Positions 47,661-56,858 are shown, numbered from the stretch's first letter. The stretch is DNA of 64,000 nt from Mycolicibacterium alvei (GCF_010727325.1 NZ_AP022565.1:3348001-3412000), one strand, 5' to 3'. Translations and numbers: made by a program. The notes: generated by a model not told the origin, from the letters alone.

Positions 47661-48851
47661 TTGAACCGCGCAGTGGCGCTGCGTATCGCGGCATGCGGAC
47701 TGATGGGGCTGGGTGCAGCCCTGCTGATCGCCGCACTGTTGCTGACCACGTATACCAAGGGCAAGATCGCCAAGATCCCGCTCAATCTGGACACCAGCCT
47801 GGTCAGCGATGGGACCGCGACCGCTTTCGATCCGAAATCGCTGGTCGCCGAGAAGTTCTCGGTGGACCGCAACGTCCCGGTGGCATTGCAGCAACAGGTC
47901 AGTGTGGAGTCACCGTCGAACGCCGAAGTGGTGACGCTGCAGGTGGGCAGCACCTTGCGGCGCACGGACCAGCAGAAGGACTCCGGCCTGCTGTTGGCGA
48001 TGGTGGATACCGTCACCATGAACCGCAGCACCGCACTGGCAGTGTCCAGCGACAACAACCCGGGCGGCGCCCTGCAGAAGCCGCGGGCCATCGAGGATGA
48101 GAAGCCGCCGACCAACGTCGCGCTGCCGCACGACGGCCTGACCTACCGGTTCCCGTTCGACACCGAGAAGAAGACCTACCCGTTCTTCGACCCGATCGCG
48201 CAGAAGGCGTTCGACGCGAACTACGACGGTGAAGAAGACGTCAACGGGCTGACCGCCTACCGGTTCATCCAGAACGTGGGCTACGACTCCAACGGCAAGC
48301 TGGCCGATCCGGTCAAGTACTCGTCGCTCTACGAGGACGACGCCGACAGCACGGTCACCGCGAGCCCCGAGATGTGGGGTGTGCCCGGCGAACCCGATGA
48401 GCGGATCACGATGGACCGCTTCTACGCCGCGCAGCGCACCTTCTGGGTCGACCCGGTGTCGGGCACCATCGTCAAGGCCCAGAATCACGGCTACCAGTAC
48501 TACGCCCGTGACGCGCTCAAGCCCGAGGTGACCTACGTCGACTACAAGGTCACCTACAACGAGGAGACCGTGGAATCCCAGGTCGCAGCCGCTCAGGATG
48601 AGCGGGACCGGGTGTCGCTGTGGACCCGCATCCTGCCGATCACGTTCACCGCACTGGGCCTGTTGGCGCTGGTCGGCGGCGCTGTGGTGGGGTCGTTCGC
48701 GATCCGTGCGGAATCCACGCTGATCGATCCCGGGCTCGACACCGCCGATCACGGCTTCTTCGACACCCAGGGCTTCCAGGTGCCCGGCGCGGAGGCCAAG
48801 ACCGAGAAGCTCCCCGCCCAACGGCCGTCCGATCTGCCACCGGACCGCTGA
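47661..48851 (+). CDS. DUF3068 (PorA-family-like) membrane protein (Rv0227c-like)
   Basis: 396 residues. The start is TTG 47661, fixed by AAGGAGG at 47648-47654 with 6-nt spacing. One N-terminal transmembrane helix, a ~300-residue periplasmic domain, a second helix near the C-terminus (ITFTALGLLALVGGAVVGSF) and a ~45-residue cytoplasmic tail. DUF3068 proteins are confined to mycolic-acid-bearing actinobacteria; function unknown. The neighbourhood (acyltransferase, GT4, AftD) suggests envelope assembly. Followed immediately by the large membrane protein gene. Confidence 0.88.
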   Translation: MNRAVALRIAACGLMGLGAALLIAALLLTTYTKGKIAKIPLNLDTSLVSDGTATAFDPKSLVAEKFSVDRNVPVALQQQVSVESPSNAEVVTLQVGSTLRRTDQQKDSGLLLAMVDTVTMNRSTALAVSSDNNPGGALQKPRAIEDEKPPTNVALPHDGLTYRFPFDTEKKTYPFFDPIAQKAFDANYDGEEDVNGLTAYRFIQNVGYDSNGKLADPVKYSSLYEDDADSTVTASPEMWGVPGEPDERITMDRFYAAQRTFWVDPVSGTIVKAQNHGYQYYARDALKPEVTYVDYKVTYNEETVESQVAAAQDERDRVSLWTRILPITFTALGLLALVGGAVVGSFAIRAESTLIDPGLDTADHGFFDTQGFQVPGAEAKTEKLPAQRPSDLPPDR

Positions 48852-48903
48852 TCTGAGCCTGCGCTCTGCCCTGCTGCCGGCCTACGCGCTGGCACTGTCG
48901 TTA

Positions 48904-50532
48904 TTGGTAACCGGGCCCCTGCTGGGGCCCGGTTACCTGCTTTTGCGGGACGCCGTCTCCACCCCGCGCTCGTACCTGACCGATGCGGCGCTGGGGTTGA
49001 CCGAAGCCGCGCCCCGCGCCCTGCCGCAGGATTTCTTCATCGCCCTGACCTCGACCGTGCTGGACGGCGGCATGTTGGTCAAGGTCCTGCTCGTGGCGGG
49101 CCTGTGGCTGGCCGGGTGGGGGGCCGCACGACTGGCCGCGACCGTGCTGGGATCTGGCCTGCCGGGCCAGTTCATCGCGGCGACGCTGGCCGTCTGGAAT
49201 CCCTACGTGGCCGAACGGTTGCTGCAGGGGCACTGGAGCCTGCTGGTCGGTTACGGCTGCCTGCCCTGGGTGGCGGTGTGCGTGCTGCGCCTACGCAGCG
49301 GTTCGGGTGTCGCAGCGTTGTGGGGCCTGGCGTTCTGGACCGCGCTGGCCGGGTTGACGCCGACGGGCCTGATGCTGGCCGCGACGGTCGCCCTCGTCTG
49401 TGTTGCGGCCCCGGGCACCGGTTGGAGACGTCTGCGGGTCGCCGCCCTCGCGTTGGGATCCGCGGTTCTGGCTGCGATGCCGTGGCTGGTGGCCGCAGCT
49501 GTCGGTGGCACGGTGTCGGCTCCGTCATCGGCGGCCGGGGTTCATGCGTTCGCCGCGCGCGCCGAGCCGGGGTTGTCCACCCTGGGCAGCCTGGCCGGTC
49601 TGGGTGGCATCTGGAACGGTGAAGCGGTACCCGGTTCACGCACAACGCTTTTCGCACTGGTGGCCACCGCGGTGTTACTCGGAATCGTCGCACTCGGGCT
49701 TCCTGTGGCGGTGCACAAACGGACCGCGCGACCGCTGCTGATCCTGGCCGCCGCGGCGGTGCTGATCCCGGCCGCGATGGCCACCGGCCCCGGACTGGCG
49801 TTCGTCGACGCGGCGATCCGGGCCGTGCCCGGCCTCGGCGTGGTGCGCGACGGGCAGAAGTGGGTGGCGCTGGCCGTGCCGGGCTACGTCCTGGCCGCTG
49901 CCGCCGCGCCGGTCACGCTGCGCCGGGCGCGGGTGCCGTTGGCGGCTTCGGCCGCGGTGGGCTGTGCAGCACTGATCGCGGTCTTGCCGGACCTTGCCTG
50001 GGGTGTCGGCAATCAGATGCGTGCGGTGCAGTACCCGCAGGGATGGAGCATCACGGCCGAGGCGATCAATGCGGATCCCCGTCCGGTGGCAGTACTTCCA
50101 CCGGACAGCATGCGGTCGTTCTACTGGGCCGGTGCCGCGCCGGTACTCGACCCGCTGCCCAGGTGGCTGCGCGCCGAGGTGCTGTCGACCGGAGATCTGG
50201 TGATCGGTGGTCAAGTAGTGCCCGGCGAGGGAACGCGGGCCCATGCGGTGCAGGATCTGCTGCGTTCGGGCGCAGACCGGCAGACTATGGCCGACGCCGG
50301 TGTCGGCTGGTTGGTAGTCGAAACCAACGGTGCGCCGGCAAAACTGGATCTCCCGGTGGCATACCGGGATGGCGATATCGCCGTGTACCGGATGGGCGGC
50401 GACCACCCGGCCTCACCGCACCGAAACCTGTTGATCGCTGCCCATCTGGTCTGGCTGCTGGCTGTGGTCGGCGCGGCGATCGGGACGGCGGTCAGTTCCT
50501 GGCGAGGCCGCGCGTGCAGAGCTCCGCGTTGA
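48904..50532 (+). CDS. Large integral membrane protein (Rv0226c-like)
   Basis: 542 residues if started at TTG 48904, but that cuts the first membrane helix: in-frame hydrophobic codons (SLRSALLPAYALALSLL) continue upstream to ~48853. No ATG/GTG/TTG exists there, so the true start may be CTG 48853, just after the DUF3068 stop. About 11-12 hydrophobic helices with a GT-C-like layout, then a C-terminal soluble part (GWLVVETNG...) and a last helix. Rv0226c is of similar size. Function unknown; a polyprenyl-sugar glycosyltransferase or flippase-like role is possible. Confidence 0.78.
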   Translation: MVTGPLLGPGYLLLRDAVSTPRSYLTDAALGLTEAAPRALPQDFFIALTSTVLDGGMLVKVLLVAGLWLAGWGAARLAATVLGSGLPGQFIAATLAVWNPYVAERLLQGHWSLLVGYGCLPWVAVCVLRLRSGSGVAALWGLAFWTALAGLTPTGLMLAATVALVCVAAPGTGWRRLRVAALALGSAVLAAMPWLVAAAVGGTVSAPSSAAGVHAFAARAEPGLSTLGSLAGLGGIWNGEAVPGSRTTLFALVATAVLLGIVALGLPVAVHKRTARPLLILAAAAVLIPAAMATGPGLAFVDAAIRAVPGLGVVRDGQKWVALAVPGYVLAAAAAPVTLRRARVPLAASAAVGCAALIAVLPDLAWGVGNQMRAVQYPQGWSITAEAINADPRPVAVLPPDSMRSFYWAGAAPVLDPLPRWLRAEVLSTGDLVIGGQVVPGEGTRAHAVQDLLRSGADRQTMADAGVGWLVVETNGAPAKLDLPVAYRDGDIAVYRMGGDHPASPHRNLLIAAHLVWLLAVVGAAIGTAVSSWRGRACRAPR

Positions 50533-50588
50533 CTTTGAACTGACGCTGCATTTGTGCGGGTAGCGGTGTGCGTGGTTTCAAAGTCAAC
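50528..50588. repeat. Inverted repeat between convergent Rv0226c-like and GT4 genes
   Basis: GTTGACTTTGAA (50528-50539) and its exact complement TTCAAAGTCAAC (50577-50588) with a 37-nt spacer; the flanks CCGCG/CGCGG extend the similarity with a 3-nt offset. It fills nearly the whole intergenic gap. Could be a bidirectional terminator or a small mobile-element relic. Confidence 0.5.
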
Positions 50589-50603
50589 CTACGCGGCCAT
50601 TGG

Positions 50604-51773
50604 CTATACCAGTCCGCTGACGTAGCTGCCCTCGTGCACCGATTCCAGCACCACCCGCATCGCGTCGGCGCTGAGTGTCCAGGAGAACTCGTCACTGCGG
50701 GCCTGGGCCTTGCTGCCCAACTGCACGCGCAGCACCGGGTCGCTCAACAGCTGATCCAGCCCGGCGACCAGGGCGTCACGGTCCTCCACGAGTAGCCCGG
50801 TGACCCCGTCGACGATCGAGTCGGTGAGCCCACCGGAGGCGTGGTAGCCGACGGTCGGCACCCCGTGCTGGGCCGCCTCGGTGACCGCAAGCCCCCAGCC
50901 CTCTTTCCTCGACGGCAGCACATGTACCCAACTCTGCTGCAGCACGCGATGTTTGGTCTGTTCGTCGACGTGCCCGTGGAATGTCACCGAATCGGTGATG
51001 CCCAGCAGCTCGGCGTGCTCGACCAACCGCTGCCGCCACCAGCCGCCGCCGAGGATGTCCAGGTGCAGCCCGGGCATCTTGGTGCGCAGCGCCGCGACGG
51101 CTTCCAGGGCATCTTCGATCTGCTTGTGCGGCACCAGCCGGGACAGCACCACCAGGCGCGGGCTGGTCGACCGCGGCAGCTCAAGGGTGGGACCGGGAGC
51201 CTCGTCAAGTCCGTTGCGTACCACCGCAATCCGGCCGGGGTCGACCCCGAGCTCGTTCAGATCGCGCGCCGAGGGCAGAGACACCGTGACGTATTGGTTG
51301 CGACGGTGCAGTCGCGGGGAGAGTTTCGACTCGACGAACCAGCCGATCCGGCCCTTCATCGGGCCGGCCACCGGCCACAGTTCCCGATGACAGTGGTGCA
51401 CGAGCACCGCGACCCGGCGGCCGAATGCGAGGCGGGCCAGGAACGGCAGGCCGTTCTGGGTGTCGACGACCACATCGGGCCGGACCTTGCGCAACGGTCC
51501 GAGACCGACGCGGGAAGCCACCATGGCCAGCCCGGCCCAGATGTACACGCTGTAGGGTCCGCCGGCCCGGTTGATCTGCACGCCGTCGACCACCTCGCGC
51601 CGGGCCGCCCCGGGGTAGCGCGCGGTACGCAGCGTGACGTCGACTCCGTCGTCGGCCAGGCACGCGCCGATCCGCTGCAGATACGCCTCGCTACCGCCGC
51701 CCTGGGGATGCCCGGTGTCGCGCCAGCACAAGAGCAGGACGCTCCGGAGGCGGGGGGCGGGACGGGCAGACAT
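50604..51773 (-). CDS. GT4 family glycosyltransferase (Rv0225-like)
   Basis: 389 residues (Rv0225, 384). GT-B fold: an N-terminal Rossmann half beginning RSVLLLCWRDTGHPQGGGSE, with the Gly-rich acceptor loop, and a C-terminal donor half with KEGWGLAVTEAAQHGVP, the E-x7-E nucleotide-sugar motif. Predicted retaining transferase using a nucleotide-activated sugar at the cytoplasmic face. Sits beside Rv0226c/Rv0227c-like membrane proteins and a methyltransferase, as in M. tuberculosis. Sugar and acceptor unknown. Confidence 0.88.
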   Translation of the reverse strand: MSARPAPRLRSVLLLCWRDTGHPQGGGSEAYLQRIGACLADDGVDVTLRTARYPGAARREVVDGVQINRAGGPYSVYIWAGLAMVASRVGLGPLRKVRPDVVVDTQNGLPFLARLAFGRRVAVLVHHCHRELWPVAGPMKGRIGWFVESKLSPRLHRRNQYVTVSLPSARDLNELGVDPGRIAVVRNGLDEAPGPTLELPRSTSPRLVVLSRLVPHKQIEDALEAVAALRTKMPGLHLDILGGGWWRQRLVEHAELLGITDSVTFHGHVDEQTKHRVLQQSWVHVLPSRKEGWGLAVTEAAQHGVPTVGYHASGGLTDSIVDGVTGLLVEDRDALVAGLDQLLSDPVLRVQLGSKAQARSDEFSWTLSADAMRVVLESVHEGSYVSGLV

Positions 51774-51806
51774 CGAGTTGAGGGTACCGGTCAGTAAGTT
51801 GGGTTG

Positions 51807-52580
51807 GTGCAGCCCAGCAACATCTCGGCGCGCTTCGCCCGCCGGGCAAGCTTGAACCGGTCAGTGCGTCTGCTGGCGCAGTTCCGGTTCGAGCAGACCG
51901 AACCGGCCCGTTTCTACGGCGCGCTGGCCACCGATACCGTCGCCATGACCACCGACCTGTGGACCGGGGCCACGGGTGAATCCCCTGCCGGTCGCACGGT
52001 GCTCGACGTGGGTGGCGGGCCCGGCTATTTCGCGTCGGCGTTCGACGCCGCGGGTATGCACTACATCGGGGTGGAACCCGATCCTCGCGAAATGCACGCC
52101 GGACCTGCAGCGGACGCCACAGAAGGCACGTTCGTCCGGGCGTCGGGGATGGCGCTGCCGTTCGCCGACGACAGCGTCGACATCTGCCTGTCCTCCAACG
52201 TCGCCGAGCATGTGCCGCACCCGTGGCGGCTCGGCAACGAGATGCTGCGGGTCACGAAGCCGGGTGGTTTGGTGGTGTTGTCGTACACGGTCTGGCTCGG
52301 CCCGTTCGGCGGCCACGAGATGGGGTTGACGCACTATCTGGGCGGCGCCAGGGCCGCCGAGCGCTACACCCGCAAACACGGCCATCGACCCAAGAACGAC
52401 TACGGCTCGTCGTTGTTCGAGGTGTCGGCGGCCGACGGTCTGCAATGGGCGGCCGGCACCGGCGCTCTGATCGCGGCTTTTCCTCGCTACCACCCACGAT
52501 GGGCCTGGTGGATGACTGCGGTGCCAGGGTTGCGGGAGTTCCTGGTGAGCAATCTGGTGCTGGTCCTGAGACCGTCCTGA
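51807..52580 (+). CDS. Class I SAM-dependent methyltransferase (Rv0224c-like)
   Basis: About 257 residues from GTG 51807 (a TTG lies one codon before); Rv0224c is 254. The SAM motif VLDVGGGPGYF, acidic VEPDP, and the post-motif SNVAEHVPHPWRLGNEML with LRVTKPGGLVVLSY are typical of class I methyltransferases. Divergent from the GT4 gene (33 bp), so the two share a promoter region. Substrate unknown; may act on an envelope lipid or sugar made by its neighbours. Confidence 0.85.
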   Translation: MQPSNISARFARRASLNRSVRLLAQFRFEQTEPARFYGALATDTVAMTTDLWTGATGESPAGRTVLDVGGGPGYFASAFDAAGMHYIGVEPDPREMHAGPAADATEGTFVRASGMALPFADDSVDICLSSNVAEHVPHPWRLGNEMLRVTKPGGLVVLSYTVWLGPFGGHEMGLTHYLGGARAAERYTRKHGHRPKNDYGSSLFEVSAADGLQWAAGTGALIAAFPRYHPRWAWWMTAVPGLREFLVSNLVLVLRPS

Positions 52581-52635
52581 CCATCCACTGGAACAGGTTC
52601 TCGTTTTTCCGGGAAATCTGGGTAATGTGACGCTC

Positions 52636-54108
52636 ATGACACAGAGCACGGCATTGAAAACCACGTGGGACAAGCTGTTCATCGGCGGTCAGTGGACCGA
52701 TCCGTCGACCAGTGACGTCATCGAGGTCTTCTCCCCCGCCACCGGCGAGAAGGTCGGGCAGGTGCCGCTGGCCGCCAAGGCCGACGTCGACGCCGCGTGC
52801 GCCGCGGCCCGCAAGGCCTTCGACGAGGGCCCGTGGCCGCGGATGACGCCGAAGGAGCGCGAGGCCGTCGTGGCCAAGGCGACCGCGCTGATCGAGGCAC
52901 GCGCCGACGACTTCAAGGCGCTGCTGGCGCTGGAGACCGGCCAGCCGCCCACCATCGTCGACATGATGCAGTACGGCGCCGCGATGTCGACGCTGAACTT
53001 CTACGCCTCGGCCGCCGACAAGTTCGCGTGGAAGGACATCCGCGACGGTCTCTACGGCCAGACTCTGGTGCTGCGGGAGCCGGTCGGTGTCGTCGGTGCC
53101 GTCGTCGCCTGGAACGTGCCGTTCTTCCTGGCCGCCAACAAGCTGGGTCCGGCCCTGCTGGCCGGCTGCACCATCGTGCTCAAGCCCGCCGCCGAGACCC
53201 CGCTGACCACCAACCTGATGGCCGAGATGTTCGCCGAGGCCGGCCTGCCCGAAGGCGTGCTGTCGGTCGTCCCCGGCGGCCCGGACACCGGTCGCGCGCT
53301 GACCGACAACCCCGCGCTGGACAAGTTCACCTTCACCGGCTCCAGCGCGGTCGGCAAGGAGATCGGCAAGATCGCCGCCGAGAAGCTCAAGCCCTGCACG
53401 CTGGAGCTGGGCGGCAAGTCCGCGGCGATCATCCTCGAGGATGCCGACCTGGACTCCACCCTGCCGATGCTGATCTTCTCCGGCCTGATGAACGCCGGCC
53501 AGGCCTGCGTGGGCCAGACCCGCATCCTGGCCCCGCGGTCGCGGTATGACGAGGTCGTCGAGAAGGTCGCCGCCGCCGCCGGCGCCCTGCAGTGCGGTCT
53601 GCCCGACGATCCGGCGTCCATGATGGGTCCGCTGATCAGCGAGAAGCAGCGCGAGCGGGTCGAGGGCTACATCAAGAAGGGCGTCGAGGAGGGTGCCCGC
53701 ATCGTCACCGGCGGTGGCCGGCCCGAGGGCCTGGACGGCGGCTGGTTCGTGCAGCCGACGGTGTTCGCGGATGTCGACAACTCGATGACCATCGCCCAGG
53801 AGGAGATCTTCGGGCCCGTGCTGGTCGTCATCCCGTTCGACGACGAAGCCGACGCGGTGCGGATCGCCAACGACTCGGTGTACGGCCTGGCCGGTTCGGT
53901 GTACACCACCGACTACCCCAAGGCGATCGAGATCGCCTCGCAGATCCGGACCGGCACGTACGGCGTGAACATGTACGCCTTCGACCCGGGCGCCCCGTTC
54001 GGCGGGTACAAGAACTCCGGTATCGGCCGCGAATGCGGACCGGAGGGCATCTCGGGCTACTGCGAGTCCAAGAGCGTGCTGCTGCCGTTCGGCTACACCC
54101 CGGAGTAG
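52636..54108 (+). CDS. NAD(P)-dependent aldehyde dehydrogenase (Rv0223c-like)
   Basis: 490 residues from ATG 52636; GTG 52627 is an alternative (493). Catalytic Glu in TLELGGKSA, nucleophilic Cys in NAGQACVGQTR, Asn in VAWNVPFF and the EEIFGPVL motif are all present. It oxidises aldehydes to carboxylic acids; the physiological substrate is unknown. Starts 55 bp after the methyltransferase stop and may be partly co-transcribed. A hairpin terminator follows. Confidence 0.9.
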   Translation: MTQSTALKTTWDKLFIGGQWTDPSTSDVIEVFSPATGEKVGQVPLAAKADVDAACAAARKAFDEGPWPRMTPKEREAVVAKATALIEARADDFKALLALETGQPPTIVDMMQYGAAMSTLNFYASAADKFAWKDIRDGLYGQTLVLREPVGVVGAVVAWNVPFFLAANKLGPALLAGCTIVLKPAAETPLTTNLMAEMFAEAGLPEGVLSVVPGGPDTGRALTDNPALDKFTFTGSSAVGKEIGKIAAEKLKPCTLELGGKSAAIILEDADLDSTLPMLIFSGLMNAGQACVGQTRILAPRSRYDEVVEKVAAAAGALQCGLPDDPASMMGPLISEKQRERVEGYIKKGVEEGARIVTGGGRPEGLDGGWFVQPTVFADVDNSMTIAQEEIFGPVLVVIPFDDEADAVRIANDSVYGLAGSVYTTDYPKAIEIASQIRTGTYGVNMYAFDPGAPFGGYKNSGIGRECGPEGISGYCESKSVLLPFGYTPE

Positions 54109-54112
54109 ATCT

Positions 54113-54160
54113 CCCCGAAAGCCGGAAGGCGCCCTGGGACTGCGGTTTCGGGGCGTCTTT
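54113..54160 (+). terminator. Rho-independent-type terminator after the aldehyde dehydrogenase
   Basis: 8-bp stem CCCCGAAA/TTTCGGGG (54113-54120 and 54146-54153), with a partly paired GC-rich loop, followed by a T-rich stretch (CGTCTTTCG). Begins 4 bp after the stop. Confidence 0.65.
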
Positions 54161-54242
54161 CGTTCGGGTGAGTTCATCCGGCTCGAACCCTCTCCTCGGC
54201 GAGCAGACGCTGCGGTACCCGAGATCACGCGAAATGGGGTAC

Positions 54243-54791
54243 CTACGCGTCTGCTCGCGCTGATACGTCAGCGGCCCTGACCCAGCGGACGCAGACGAAG
54301 TCGCCGTTGCGTGCGGATTCGGCCTGCGTCCACTCGGACCGGACCGGCAGCACCGGTGACCCTGCCCCCAGGGAGCAGGGTGCATAGCTGACGATCATCT
54401 CGTCGATCAGCCCGGCCGTGACGAATTGGGCGGCAACCTCCCCGCCGCCGACCACCCAGACGTCCTTACCTGCCGCGGCAGCCGCCAGCCGGGGGTGCAG
54501 TTCGGCTACCTCACCGGAAAACACCTGCACCGGATGCTCGGTGGACACGATCGCGGGACGATGGGTCAGCACCCACGTCGGTTGCTCGTACGCCCACTCG
54601 TCGGGCTGGTTCTTCACTATCCACTCGTAGGTCGACGACCCCATCACCAGGGCGCCAATGGTTTTGATGAAATCGTCGTAGCCGAACGGGCCCTGCTGGT
54701 CGATGTCGCGCGAGATCAGCCAGTTCAGGCTGTCCTCGGTGTCGACGATGAAACCGTCCAGGCTCGATGCGGTGTAGTACACGGTCTTCAC
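54243..54791 (-). CDS. Dihydrofolate-reductase-like protein (RibD C-terminal domain family)
   Basis: 182 residues. RibD_C/DHFR fold with an N-terminal VYYTASSLDGFI, the ALVMGSSTYEWI segment and NADPH-binding VWVVGGGEVAAQF. Small stand-alone members of this family are NADPH reductases of unknown substrate. GTG start at 54791, 3 bp after the AraC-DinB stop: a two-gene operon. Confidence 0.82.
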   Translation of the reverse strand: MKTVYYTASSLDGFIVDTEDSLNWLISRDIDQQGPFGYDDFIKTIGALVMGSSTYEWIVKNQPDEWAYEQPTWVLTHRPAIVSTEHPVQVFSGEVAELHPRLAAAAAGKDVWVVGGGEVAAQFVTAGLIDEMIVSYAPCSLGAGSPVLPVRSEWTQAESARNGDFVCVRWVRAADVSARADA

Positions 54792-54794
54792 CGG

Positions 54795-55718
54795 TCAGTC
54801 CCTCCTCATCCATTCGAGTGGGTCGCCCCGGTCGACGTCGAGACCATGGCGGGCCAACATGGTCCGCACCAGGGCACGCCGGTGTGCCGAGTAGGTCAGC
54901 ACATGCGCGACAATCCCGTACAGCTGAAAGGATTCGGGCGGATCGCACAGTGCGTCGATCACGGTGTCGCCCAGCCGTCCCGCTGCCGAGTACTCCGATA
55001 TCAGTGTGGTCCAGCGCTTCCCGATGACACGCTGGTGCGCCGCGAGTTGCCCGGCCGTCGTCTGGCTGGTGGTTGACCGCGACGGAAAATCCCGACCCTC
55101 GATGGTCGCCAGCCAAACCTCTTTGGTCCACACGATCGCCCCGAGCACGGTCGCGACGCTGGGTTCCGGACCGTCCCAGTCCAGCACCACCTGCTCCGGT
55201 GAAACCTCTTGTACCCATTGCTGTTCGGAGAGCGCAGCGGCGGCACCGATCAGGTACTCGGTGTCGGCGACATCGTGTACGAGCATGAACTGGGCGATAT
55301 CGGGACCGGATGACTCTCCAGGGTCGGCGTCACACCACAATGACTGTGGCGGATGGAAGTGCACCCCGTTGGGAGCGGTCAACCGGAATCCGACATCGCC
55401 GGCACGTGAGGGCGGCACGCCGAAGACGCGGCGAAACGCCCGCGAGAACACCTCGGCCGACGACCAGCCCTCCGCCTCGGCCACCTCAGCCACCCCGGTG
55501 CCCTGCTGCAACCGCCACGCCGCGCGCTCGAGCATGACCCGTCGGCGCAGCGCCGCGGGTGGCTCCCCGGTGAGCCTGCGCACCTCCCGGGAGAAGTGAA
55601 ACTCCGATGCGTAACTGCTGCGGGCCATGTCGCCGACACCGGAGTTGTCGTCGTCGACGACGGCGTCGAGTAGTTCCCGTAGCCGGTCACGCCCGTTCGG
55701 TTGAACCTCCACGGTCAC
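54795..55718 (-). CDS. AraC-type regulator fused to a DinB-like domain
   Basis: 307 residues. Residues ~10-105 form an AraC HTH pair (FHFSREVRRLTGEPPAALRR and AEVAEAEGWSSAEVFSRAFRRVFG). Residues ~130-300 look like a four-helix DinB fold, with His in HQRVIGKRW and VAHVLTYSAHRRAL as possible metal ligands. The HTH is at the N-terminus, whereas AraC regulators usually have it at the C-terminus after a sensor. The DinB half may bind a metal or thiol ligand as sensor. GTG start at 55718. Operon with the DHFR-like reductase, its probable target. Confidence 0.78.
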   Translation of the reverse strand: MTVEVQPNGRDRLRELLDAVVDDDNSGVGDMARSSYASEFHFSREVRRLTGEPPAALRRRVMLERAAWRLQQGTGVAEVAEAEGWSSAEVFSRAFRRVFGVPPSRAGDVGFRLTAPNGVHFHPPQSLWCDADPGESSGPDIAQFMLVHDVADTEYLIGAAAALSEQQWVQEVSPEQVVLDWDGPEPSVATVLGAIVWTKEVWLATIEGRDFPSRSTTSQTTAGQLAAHQRVIGKRWTTLISEYSAAGRLGDTVIDALCDPPESFQLYGIVAHVLTYSAHRRALVRTMLARHGLDVDRGDPLEWMRRD

Positions 55719-55781
55719 CGAGTATCGTCCGCCACCCGGCCTCAGGACATGACATTTCCTGCTGTGATCGCCCCGCCCGCG

Positions 55782-56639
55782 TCAGCTGTCCAGCACCTGC
55801 GCCACCCGGGCCTCGACGTCGACACCGTCGAGGTCGGACAGGTCCACCCCGAACCGTTCGGTGAGTGCATCGAGAACCTGTGCGGCGGTATCAAATCGGA
55901 TGCGTTCGGTCTCACCGCTGCGGTGGATGGCCAGGTTCCGGCCGCGCAAGTTGATCCGCGCGTCGTCGGTGATCAGCGCCGCGGACAGCCCGACCACGAA
56001 GACACCACCGGGATGCGTTGACACATACCAGCTTCCGACTTCCAGGTCGATACGCGGTTGCGGCACCGTGGTGAACCGGTACAGCGGCTGCCACTGGCCG
56101 CGGACCTGCGCGGCCAACTCGTACTCCGGCTCACCGCGGGTCGGCAGTTCGAGCAGCCGGTAGGGCTCGTGGCGGGTCTGCTGCACCGCACCGGTCTGCA
56201 GCCGGATCGGCGACGGGAGCGTCTGGCCGCCGAAGCCGACGTCGACCAGGAAGCGTCCGGGCTCCCCGGGAACCGTCACGGCCAGCACGTGGTGGGTGAG
56301 TGCGGGCAACGGAGCGTCGGGTTCCTTCATCCACACCACCCGCCCGGCCAGACGGTCGACGCCGTACCCCAACTCGTCCAGGGCGTAGCCGAGAAGTCCG
56401 TTGTGCTCGTAGCAGTAGCCACCGCGGCGCCGGGTGATCAGCTTGTCGGTCAATGCCGCTGCACCGAGATCGGCGACCGGGAGGCCCAGCAGCGGGTCGA
56501 GGTTCTCGAACGGGATGGACCGGCCGTGCGCGGCGACGATCGCCCGCAAGGTGTCGGAGTCCGGTTGCGTCGAACCGTGGTAGCCGATCCGGCCGAGGTA
56601 ACCGGGCAGATCGAATGCGTCAGATGGCGATGGGCCCAT
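55782..56639 (-). CDS. nat: Arylamine N-acetyltransferase (NAT)
   Basis: 285 residues from ATG 56639, which starts at the usual family N-terminus (an in-frame start 39 bp upstream is possible). The Cys-His-Asp triad is complete at Cys76 (RRGGYCYEHN), His116 (THHVLAV) and Asp133 (LVDVGFGG), with the same spacing as characterised mycobacterial NATs (70/110/127). Acetylates arylamines and hydrazines, including isoniazid, from acetyl- or propionyl-CoA. In M. tuberculosis, nat lies with steroid-degrading hsa genes; here it neighbours a KstR-like site and a fadD12 operon instead. Confidence 0.92.
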   Translation of the reverse strand: MGPSPSDAFDLPGYLGRIGYHGSTQPDSDTLRAIVAAHGRSIPFENLDPLLGLPVADLGAAALTDKLITRRRGGYCYEHNGLLGYALDELGYGVDRLAGRVVWMKEPDAPLPALTHHVLAVTVPGEPGRFLVDVGFGGQTLPSPIRLQTGAVQQTRHEPYRLLELPTRGEPEYELAAQVRGQWQPLYRFTTVPQPRIDLEVGSWYVSTHPGGVFVVGLSAALITDDARINLRGRNLAIHRSGETERIRFDTAAQVLDALTERFGVDLSDLDGVDVEARVAQVLDS

Positions 56640-56824
56640 GACGGCCAATGATGCTGCCTCAACCGGGGTACAGGTCAACTCGACTGTGACGAATCCGTTG
56701 GAGCCATAGCCGCGCCGTACGACCGGCGGTTTTGAGAGGATTGACGGCAGCTACCCGGCAGTAGGGAAATCAACCCGCCAAGCAAATGGGTTTTTTGCCC
56801 ACGACCTGGGTACACTAGCAAAAC

Positions 56825-56838
56825 TAGAACACGTTCCA
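56825..56838. promoter_or_regulatory. KstR-type operator candidate
   Basis: TAGAACACGTTCCA fits every fixed position of the KstR consensus (TnnAACnnGTTnnA). It lies 20 bp before the acyltransferase-fadD12-lipO operon and 186 bp from the divergent nat start. KstR is the TetR repressor of the mycobacterial cholesterol/steroid regulon. The match is visual. Confidence 0.6.
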
Positions 56839-56858
56839 ATCCATATCAGGGGGACCCT

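Noticed and set aside
56825..56838. LexA/SOS box
   Set aside because: GAAC and GTTC are separated by 2 bp, whereas the mycobacterial SOS box has 4; the KstR consensus fits every fixed position.
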